Shown here piece by piece: positions 56,573 through 62,107 of a DNA stretch of 64,000 nucleotides. The first letter of the stretch is position 1; the number at the start of each line of letters is the position of its first letter. Below the pieces are notes generated by a model. It made no database searches and was not told where the DNA came from. It saw only the letters and a list, made by a program, of their open reading frames with translations. The position numbers and the translations under genes are program-made. The DNA lies in assembly GCF_000827555.1 (NCBI RefSeq), contig NZ_CDOI01000154.1, forward strand, positions 1 to 64,000, given 5' to 3'. The DNA is from Capnocytophaga canis. Lineage in GTDB: Bacteria; Bacteroidota; Bacteroidia; Flavobacteriales; Flavobacteriaceae.

Positions 56573-57628
56573 ATGAAAAATACAGCTGAAAGAATTGCTC
56601 CTTTGTTTGATTTTAAAGGAGATATCGTTTCCGTTGAGCCTTTTGGAAATGGGCACATCAATTATACTTTTTTAGTGAAAACTACTGAACAAGAGTATGT
56701 GCTTCAGGGAATTAATACCAATGTGTTCAAAAAACCACATGCAATCATCAAAAATATTGAATTGCTTTGGGAAACTGTTGCTGATAACACTATTATTTTG
56801 AATATGTTACCAGTCAAAACGGGAGGTTTTTCGGTAGAAGCAGACAATGCTTTGTGGCGTGCGGTTCCGTTTGCGAAGAATTATGTGGCATACGAATTTG
56901 TTAAAGAAGCATGGCAGGCTGAGAAAGCTGCATCGGCTTATGCAACGTTTATCAAAACATTTGAAAAGATAGATACTTCAAGATTGGAGGATACTATTCC
57001 TGATTTTCATAACGGGATGAAGCGTTTTCAACAATTAGAAGATGCTTTTGCACAGGCGAAGTCCGAACGCATCGAAAAGGCACAACATCTCTATGATTTT
57101 GCAAAGTCGCACAAGGTAATATTTGATGAAGTACAGAAAGCTGTGGATGAAAAACGCATCCCTATTCGTGTTACTCATAACGATACAAAAATAAATAATG
57201 TATTGATTCACAAGGATAATCCGAACGATTTCAAAGTTATTGACTTGGATACAGTAATGCAAGGAATTTTATTGTATGACTTTGGAGATATGGTGCGTAC
57301 CTCTGTGAGTCCTACTAATGAAAATGAACCTGATGATTCAAAAATTGTGTTCAATGAAACTTTCTTTGAAGCCATTTGTAAAGGATTTTCAGTGATGAAA
57401 GACGTAATGACAGAGACCGAAAAACGGATGGTTTTGGATGGAGCTAAATATATGATTTTTATTATCGGAGTACGTTTCCTTACGGATTATTTTAATAATG
57501 ACATTTATTTCAAAACTTCATTCCCCGAAGAAAATTTTGTTAGAGCAAGAAACCAATTTGTTCTATTACAACGTTTAGAAGATAAAGAACCTGCATTGAG
57601 AGCAGTTGTTGATAAATGGTTTAAATAA
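56573..57628 (+). CDS. Phosphotransferase, N-acetylhexosamine 1-kinase-like
   Basis: A 351-residue protein of the aminoglycoside phosphotransferase/kinase fold. FGNGHINYTFLVKTTEQEYVLQGINTNVFK is the glycine-rich and Lys/Gln region; RVTHNDTKINNVLIH holds the catalytic Asp, and VIDLDTVMQGILLYDFGD the metal-binding Asp. It resembles NahK-type kinases, which phosphorylate GlcNAc/GalNAc at C1. It follows a sugar nucleotidyltransferase gene after 216 bases. Substrate is not certain. Confidence 0.8.
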   Translation: MKNTAERIAPLFDFKGDIVSVEPFGNGHINYTFLVKTTEQEYVLQGINTNVFKKPHAIIKNIELLWETVADNTIILNMLPVKTGGFSVEADNALWRAVPFAKNYVAYEFVKEAWQAEKAASAYATFIKTFEKIDTSRLEDTIPDFHNGMKRFQQLEDAFAQAKSERIEKAQHLYDFAKSHKVIFDEVQKAVDEKRIPIRVTHNDTKINNVLIHKDNPNDFKVIDLDTVMQGILLYDFGDMVRTSVSPTNENEPDDSKIVFNETFFEAICKGFSVMKDVMTETEKRMVLDGAKYMIFIIGVRFLTDYFNNDIYFKTSFPEENFVRARNQFVLLQRLEDKEPALRAVVDKWFK

Positions 57629-57645
57629 AATAAACAATAAAAGGT

Positions 57646-57699
57646 AAAAACTGTCTGAAAAAAGTGTACATTTGCAACTTGGTTCAGACAGTTTTTTTT
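57646..57699 (+). terminator. Terminator hairpin with promoter in its loop
   Basis: AAAAACTGTCTGAA (57646-57659) pairs with TTCAGACAGTTTTT (57683-57696), 14 pairs, followed by more T and directly by the ATG of the next gene at 57700. The 23-base loop contains TACATTTG (57667-57674), a -7 box for that gene. One element thus ends the kinase transcript and starts the next. Confidence 0.7.
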
Positions 57700-60222
57700 A
57701 TGATAAGAAATATTTTTGTACTCCTATTAACCATTCTTCCCATTTATATTTATTCCCAAACTCAAGTTTCAGGTAAAGTTATTGATGATCAAGGAAAACC
57801 ACTTCCCTTTGCGAATATCATTTTTGTGAATTCTACGAAAGGAGTAGTGTCGGATGCTTCAGGAAAATTCTCCTTATACTCAGAGAAAAACCATAATTAT
57901 ATTGAAGTTTCTTCCTTAGGGTTCACATCTAAAAAAATACGATTACAACATAAAATCACAAAAAATCTTATTGTAGAACTTACTGAAGGAGAAGAGCTTG
58001 AAGAGGTTGTTGTAGTAGGAAAACCAACGAAGTCACTTTCGAAAAAAGAAAATCCAGCCTACACAGTTCTACAAGGTATTTGGAAAAATAAGAGTAAAAA
58101 AGGACTTAAAAATTCACAGGCATATGAGTATAAGAAACATAGTGTCTCAGAGTTGGGTATCAATCAATTAGATACGATTTTCCTAAAAAAGGTTTTAGGA
58201 AATGATTATGCTGAGTTTGAACAAACTCTTATGGAACGAAAAAACAGGGGCTTTTTTTCAATGCCGATTTATATTAAAGAAAACGTACAAAAGGTCTACG
58301 GTAACAACCAAATCAATAAACAACGAGTTGATACAGAAGCAGAACGCTCACAAGGAGTAGCTCAAAATGGTTATGGTTTAGAGCGAATCACCAAGGCATT
58401 TGATGAATTTGATATCTACGAAAATTCATATTTGATTTTAAATCGCCCATTTGTAAGCCCTCTCTCGGAATATGGCTACGGGACGTATCACTATGTTTTA
58501 AAAGATACTTTAGTAGAAGAGAATCGAAATTTCTATCGCATTTATTTTTTTCCAAAAATAGATGCTGATTTGGCTTTGGAAGGAAATTTTATTGTGGATA
58601 CTAAAACTTTTATTATCAAAAGTATAGAGATGAAAACTACTCCCAAAACCAATTTGAATATGGTGCGGGGATTGTTTTTCGAAAAGCATTTTACCATTGA
58701 AAATGATAGTATTTATTACCTTGAAAAAGAAATTCAAGAAGCTGATTTTACGATTCTTTCTAAGGACATAGAAGAGAAAGGCTTGTACATTCGTAATACC
58801 ATAGGATACTCTGATGTGGTCCTGAATCAACCGAAAGCGACTCTTTTTTATGAACAAAAAATAGTTCAAAAATATAGGGATCAATTTGTTAAAGGGGATA
58901 CATATTGGCAACAAGCAACCGTAAAGTCGGCAAATATTTCTAAAACAACTCGGTTGATTAAGGAAGTAGCTGATAATCCGAAAGTTAAATTAATTACTAC
59001 ACTTGCAGATATTATAGGTACAGGGTATGTATCGTTAAATTCAATCCCTTTGGGTAAAGGACTGCAATTCGGCACATATTGGCAGGTGTACGAATCAAAC
59101 GATGTTGAAAAGCATCGACTTAGATTAGGCTTCAGAACATTTAATTCAATTGAAGATCGTTTTCGCTCTTATTTTTACGGAGCTTATGGCATTGGAGATA
59201 AGCGGTTTAAATATGGATTAAGTGCTAAATATTTACTTTCGGAGGAACCTCGAGTGACGTTTGGAGGTGCTTATCAGGATGATTATTTGCAATTAGGAAA
59301 CTATTTGATTCACGATGATGGTAATTTCACATTCCGAAGAGGAAGTAACGCCATTATTAATCGAGGAGAAAACTATTTTTTGACCAGAAATCAAAAGACA
59401 TCAGCGGCTATAACGTATGTGCCGTTAAAAAACATTGAGGTTAGTGTTTTTGGAGTATATCAGCACTCACAATCTGCCGATCCTGAACATTTTTTCATAG
59501 CCTTTCGCGATCTGAAGAATAATCAAACATATACCAATTATACCGATTTCAACACAGGGTTGAATATCAAATTTACCCCAGGAAGAAACGTCTTTGGCTA
59601 TGGGGTGGAGCAACGTTATGGAGAGAAAATACATGATACTTACGTGTTAAAATATACTAAAGGAGCATCAGGAGCTTTAGGAAGCCAATTTGACTATGAT
59701 AAAGTACAGGTTTTAATCAAAAAACCTATTACTGTTTGGAATTTAGGAATGCTGAACACAACTTTTGAGGCAGGGAAAATTTTTGGTACCGTACCGTTGA
59801 CTATTTTGACACCAACGCCTGCCAATCAAGCCTATTCGATTATACCTCAGTCGTTTGCGTTGTTAGATTATTATGATTTTATAAATGATACCTATCTTAA
59901 TGGTTATTTTGAGCATCATTTTAACGGGTTTATTTTGAATAAAATTCCACTTGTTGACAAAACAAAATTACGAAGTTTATTATTTGCTCGTTTTGCTTAT
60001 GGTACTATAAGTCAGCAAAATAGAGATGCTCACCAAACGAATCTAATATACAATACGCCTGAAAAATTGTATTGGGAATACGGTTTTGGTATTGAAAATA
60101 TAGGTTTTGGAAATATTCGCCCGTTTCGTTTAGATTTTATATGGCGTGGTGATTTTAATGATGTTAACGGTACTCGGAATCCCAAGTTTGGCATTCGTTT
60201 TAGTGTCATGCCTAATTTTTAA
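57700..60222 (+). CDS. Outer membrane DUF5686 protein with carboxypeptidase-like N-domain
   Basis: About 840 residues. A signal peptide (MIRNIFVLLLTILPIYIYSQ) is followed by a CarboxypepD_reg-like beta-sandwich (VSGKVIDDQGKPLPFANIIF to VVVVG), then a DUF5686 region and a C-terminal stretch of beta strands ending FGIRFSVMPNF, an outer-membrane type end. A longer frame starts at 57664 but would include the terminator and promoter. These proteins are common outer-membrane barrels in flavobacteria; no TonB plug is present and function is unknown. Confidence 0.82.
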   Translation: MIRNIFVLLLTILPIYIYSQTQVSGKVIDDQGKPLPFANIIFVNSTKGVVSDASGKFSLYSEKNHNYIEVSSLGFTSKKIRLQHKITKNLIVELTEGEELEEVVVVGKPTKSLSKKENPAYTVLQGIWKNKSKKGLKNSQAYEYKKHSVSELGINQLDTIFLKKVLGNDYAEFEQTLMERKNRGFFSMPIYIKENVQKVYGNNQINKQRVDTEAERSQGVAQNGYGLERITKAFDEFDIYENSYLILNRPFVSPLSEYGYGTYHYVLKDTLVEENRNFYRIYFFPKIDADLALEGNFIVDTKTFIIKSIEMKTTPKTNLNMVRGLFFEKHFTIENDSIYYLEKEIQEADFTILSKDIEEKGLYIRNTIGYSDVVLNQPKATLFYEQKIVQKYRDQFVKGDTYWQQATVKSANISKTTRLIKEVADNPKVKLITTLADIIGTGYVSLNSIPLGKGLQFGTYWQVYESNDVEKHRLRLGFRTFNSIEDRFRSYFYGAYGIGDKRFKYGLSAKYLLSEEPRVTFGGAYQDDYLQLGNYLIHDDGNFTFRRGSNAIINRGENYFLTRNQKTSAAITYVPLKNIEVSVFGVYQHSQSADPEHFFIAFRDLKNNQTYTNYTDFNTGLNIKFTPGRNVFGYGVEQRYGEKIHDTYVLKYTKGASGALGSQFDYDKVQVLIKKPITVWNLGMLNTTFEAGKIFGTVPLTILTPTPANQAYSIIPQSFALLDYYDFINDTYLNGYFEHHFNGFILNKIPLVDKTKLRSLLFARFAYGTISQQNRDAHQTNLIYNTPEKLYWEYGFGIENIGFGNIRPFRLDFIWRGDFNDVNGTRNPKFGIRFSVMPNF

Positions 60223-60239
60223 TGTCAGCAGTACAAAAA

Positions 60240-61373
60240 TTATTTTTCGACCAAAATACTCACAGCATTTCCTCCAAAACCAACAGCGTTAATGAGTATT
60301 TTTTCTATTTTTTCAGGTTTCTTTTGTTTTTCAACATAAGGAACGCTATAAACTTCCTGTTTTTGGAGCATACATATTGCCATTTCAAGACTCAAAGCAC
60401 CACTTGCACCAAATGTATGTCCTATTTTCCATTTATTATTAGTCATAAAAGGAACAGATTCTTTGAAAACTTCTCGGATAGCTGTGATTTCTGCTAAATC
60501 TCCTTTAATAGTACCTGGAGTGTGGGTGATAATAACGTCTATATCACAAATGTCCGTATTTCGTAAAGCCATCAGCATAGATTTTTGTAAGCATTCGCCA
60601 TTGGCCGAAAGAGATACATTGTGAGTTAATTTCTCAGAAGCAAATCCGAATCCTGTTATTCCTGCTAATCGATTGTCTTTCAATCCATTTTCTAAGCAAA
60701 AAACAGAAGCTCCCTCGCCTAAAACCATCGTATTTAGCTTTTTGTGTACGTCCATTGCTCGGCAGGGAAAATCATCCGTTAGGCTGCTGTAAATTTTTAA
60801 AGCTTTGGCTTGAGCTATAGTAAAGGGAGTTAACGGAGCTTCGCTTCCACCGACTAAAAATCGCTGTTCCATACCACTTTGAAGCCATGCAATACCATTA
60901 ACGACAGCATGTAAAGATGTTGAACAGGTGATGGAATGAGACATTTCAAAACCTATACTCCCTAAATCTTGACCAACCCACGAAGCAATATTTCCTAACG
61001 TAGTAGTTGGAGAAGCTAAAGTTTCACATGCTTTATTTTCGATGAAATAGGAGTGATGTTTTTCAAAAAGAGTTGTCGCTCCGCGAGAAGAACCGATATT
61101 TACACCAAAATTACCATCACACCAATTAGCCTGTTTGACTGCTTGTCGGGCTGATATAATTGCAAATAAAACTGTATCGTCCAAGTTGGTATATGCCGGT
61201 GATGATAGTCGTAAGTTGTTTACAGCAGTCAGACCGCTTTCAGAGAGTTTTCCCATGGGAACCTCACCATAAGGCTTTAATAAAGATATTGGATTTTGAT
61301 ATGACAGGCAGACTTCTGTAAAAGAATTTCCTAAAGCAGAAATCGATCCCATTCCGACGATTGATATGTTCAC
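60240..61373 (-). CDS. Beta-ketoacyl synthase (KAS), stand-alone
   Basis: A 377-residue condensing enzyme of the FabF type. The catalytic set is Cys150 (SITCSTSLHA), His284 (ITHTPGT) and His319 (GHTFGASG), all intact. MNISIVGMGSISALGNS starts the fold and ILINAVGFGGNAVSILVEK ends it. It is shorter than FabF (about 410) and has no acyl-carrier or reductase gene beside it. Ketosynthases of this sort occur in flexirubin and aryl-polyene pathways as well as fatty-acid synthesis. A TACTTTTG box at 61393-61400 lies upstream. Confidence 0.85.
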   Translation of the reverse strand: MNISIVGMGSISALGNSFTEVCLSYQNPISLLKPYGEVPMGKLSESGLTAVNNLRLSSPAYTNLDDTVLFAIISARQAVKQANWCDGNFGVNIGSSRGATTLFEKHHSYFIENKACETLASPTTTLGNIASWVGQDLGSIGFEMSHSITCSTSLHAVVNGIAWLQSGMEQRFLVGGSEAPLTPFTIAQAKALKIYSSLTDDFPCRAMDVHKKLNTMVLGEGASVFCLENGLKDNRLAGITGFGFASEKLTHNVSLSANGECLQKSMLMALRNTDICDIDVIITHTPGTIKGDLAEITAIREVFKESVPFMTNNKWKIGHTFGASGALSLEMAICMLQKQEVYSVPYVEKQKKPEKIEKILINAVGFGGNAVSILVEK

Positions 61374-61507
61374 AGTTTAAAAGTTTTATATGCAAAAGTA
61401 AGGAATTTTTATTATTTAGGATTTGAAAAGTGTTTTTTTAAAAAAATATGTTTTTATCTTGCTGATAATCATTGGATTATTATTGTTATTTATTTTTTAT
61501 AAGATTG

Positions 61508-61615
61508 AAACAAAAGAATAATAGTATCTTAATTTTGTAGTCTTGATTTCTTTTGTTATCTTTGTGCCATCAATCTTCGTAAGTAGAGTAAAGTTGATAC
61601 TATTTTCTTTTGTTT
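61508..61615. repeat. Inverted repeat: spacer-like segment versus own promoter upstream
   Basis: The 20 bases at 61596-61615, directly before the repeat-like unit, are complementary to 61508-61528 with a single extra base in the latter (9 + 11 matched positions). On the minus strand the matching sequence is followed by CAATCTT. The left arm ends 5 bases before the -33 box of the promoter at 61534-61564. The 11 perfect matches abut the repeat, the seed side in type II guides. Confidence 0.75.
61534..61564 (+). promoter_or_regulatory. Promoter of the repeat-containing small RNA
   Basis: TTTG (61534-61537), exactly 19 bases, TATCTTTG (61557-61564). One of the best consensus matches in the window. 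A start near A61569 would place the first base of the RNA exactly at the end of the closing stem. No sizeable reading frame follows, so it should drive an RNA. Confidence 0.75.
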
Positions 61616-61696
61616 GTTGTAAATTGCTTTCTTATTCATTTAATTGCTTAAATAAACAATTTGATTTTGTAAAAACACTCTACTACGAGGATTGGT
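61569..61696 (+). ncRNA. Structured small RNA with an embedded CRISPR-repeat-like unit
   Basis: The ends pair: 61569-61589 with 61677-61696 forms about 20 bp with one bulged A and two wobbles. The ~87-nt interior contains GTTGTAAATTGCTTTCT (61616-61632), complementary to the tracrRNA anti-repeat over 17 positions (16 Watson-Crick plus one G-U). The 26 nt between stem and repeat occupy the place of a spacer. Proposed role: a guide-like RNA loaded with tracrRNA on Cas9, acting on its own promoter. Alternative: a 6S-type RNA, suggested by the closing stem; the exact match to the tracrRNA argues for a CRISPR link. Ends are predicted only. Confidence 0.55.
61616..61662 (+). repeat. Solitary CRISPR-repeat-like sequence
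   Basis: Begins GTTGTAAATTGCTTTC and reaches ATAAACAAT at 61652-61660, that is, about 45-47 bases with the GTTGT start and ACAA(T/C) end usual for type II-C repeats of Bacteroidota. Only one copy is present here, with no array. Sixteen bases (61617-61632) are identical to the complement of the tracrRNA anti-repeat at 62004-62019. The true array, if present, lies outside the window. Confidence 0.6.
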
Positions 61697-61697
61697 A

Positions 61698-61737
61698 AAA
61701 AAAAATAGACCTTTTGATGCCCCACATCAAAAGGTCT
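61698..61737 (-). terminator. Strong minus-strand terminator with no evident gene
   Basis: AGACCTTTTGATG (61707-61719) and CATCAAAAGGTCT (61725-61737) form 13 perfect pairs with loop CCCCA. On the minus strand a run of nine T follows after an A. No minus-strand gene is seen between it and the tracrRNA terminator, so it may guard the small RNA gene against readthrough or end an unrecognised transcript. Confidence 0.75.
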
Positions 61738-61772
61738 TATGAAACTAATTATTAATCATAAAATGTAGATTT

Positions 61773-61886
61773 ATGAATGAGAAAAAACAATTAGTTTGTT
61801 TTCGTAAGTTTAAACACTGGCGAAGCAAAAAGATAGTTCATCTATCTAAGCCGTTCTGCTTTTTGTGTAAAAAGCACAAAAAGTAA
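61773..61886 (+). CDS. Possible 37-residue basic CxxC microprotein
   Basis: ATG 61773 to TAA 61884-61886 encodes a basic peptide starting MNEKKQLVCFRKFKHWRSKK and ending FCFLCKKHKK, with a CxxC pair near the C-terminus and one more Cys at residue 9. Lys, Arg and His make up about two fifths of it. A plus-strand terminator follows 11 bases after the stop, which supports a plus-strand transcript. No own promoter or ribosome binding site is clear. No family recognised; it may be chance or part of an RNA. Confidence 0.3.
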   Translation: MNEKKQLVCFRKFKHWRSKKIVHLSKPFCFLCKKHKK

Positions 61887-61896
61887 ATTCTGATAA

Positions 61897-61941
61897 CCAA
61901 GATTACTTACCTTATAATTAGGTAACTAGTCTTGGTTTTTT
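61897..61941 (+). terminator. Plus-strand terminator facing the tracrRNA terminator
   Basis: CCAAGATTACTTACCT (61897-61912) pairs with AGGTAACTAGTCTTGG (61920-61935) over 16 positions with one wobble and one mismatch, then TTTTTT. It ends the transcript that may start at 61569. Confidence 0.8.
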
Positions 61942-61945
61942 CTTT

Positions 61946-62020
61946 AAAAAAGCCCCGCAGATAGGCGAGGCACTAGATGTTTTCACAACGGAATAATCCT
62001 TATTGTAAATTGCTTTCTGC
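61946..62020 (-). ncRNA. tracrRNA of the type II-C CRISPR-Cas system
   Basis: On the minus strand, just downstream of a consensus promoter: an anti-repeat AGAAAGCAATTTACAAT (62004-62020), then AAGGATTATTCCGTTGTG, the conserved nexus seen in tracrRNAs of Bacteroidota type II-C systems (from memory), then a terminator hairpin whose arms are GCCTCGC and GCGGGGC (61952-61971) and a T-run (61946-61951). Length about 75 nt. It is transcribed away from cas9 and converges with the plus-strand terminator at 61897-61941. Confidence 0.85.
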
Positions 62021-62023
62021 CAC

Positions 62024-62053
62024 AAAGGTAGAAAAAATAATTGAATATCAAAA
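62024..62053 (-). promoter_or_regulatory. tracrRNA promoter
   Basis: On the minus strand TTTG (62050-62053), 18 bases, TACCTTTG (62024-62031). The predicted start at about 62019 coincides with the beginning of the anti-repeat. Confidence 0.78.
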
Positions 62054-62107
62054 ATAATTAACTTTTTATTTGTATTTTTATACCCATTAATTTTTAAACT
62101 ATTAATT

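Noticed and set aside
57664-57699. Earlier start for the DUF5686 protein
   Set aside because: The extension covers the terminator hairpin and promoter box; the signal peptide begins at 57700.
60222-60497. Plus-strand 91-codon frame
   Set aside because: It is antisense to the 3' end of the ketosynthase gene, with no promoter and unlikely composition.
61547-61556. TTCTTTTGTT in the promoter spacer as a second guide target
   Set aside because: The 10-11 base match to the spacer-like segment is in the same orientation and T-rich, so chance is likely.
61569-61696. Calling this RNA simply 6S RNA
   Set aside because: The long closing stem fits a 6S-type fold, but the 16-base identity with the complement of the nearby tracrRNA anti-repeat and the spacer-like complement upstream are not explained by 6S RNA. 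Kept as an alternative to be tested with a covariance model.
61616-62020. A CRISPR array in the window
   Set aside because: Only one full repeat-like unit is seen; the second occurrence of the 16-base core is the tracrRNA anti-repeat. No regular repeat-spacer series exists, so no array is called.
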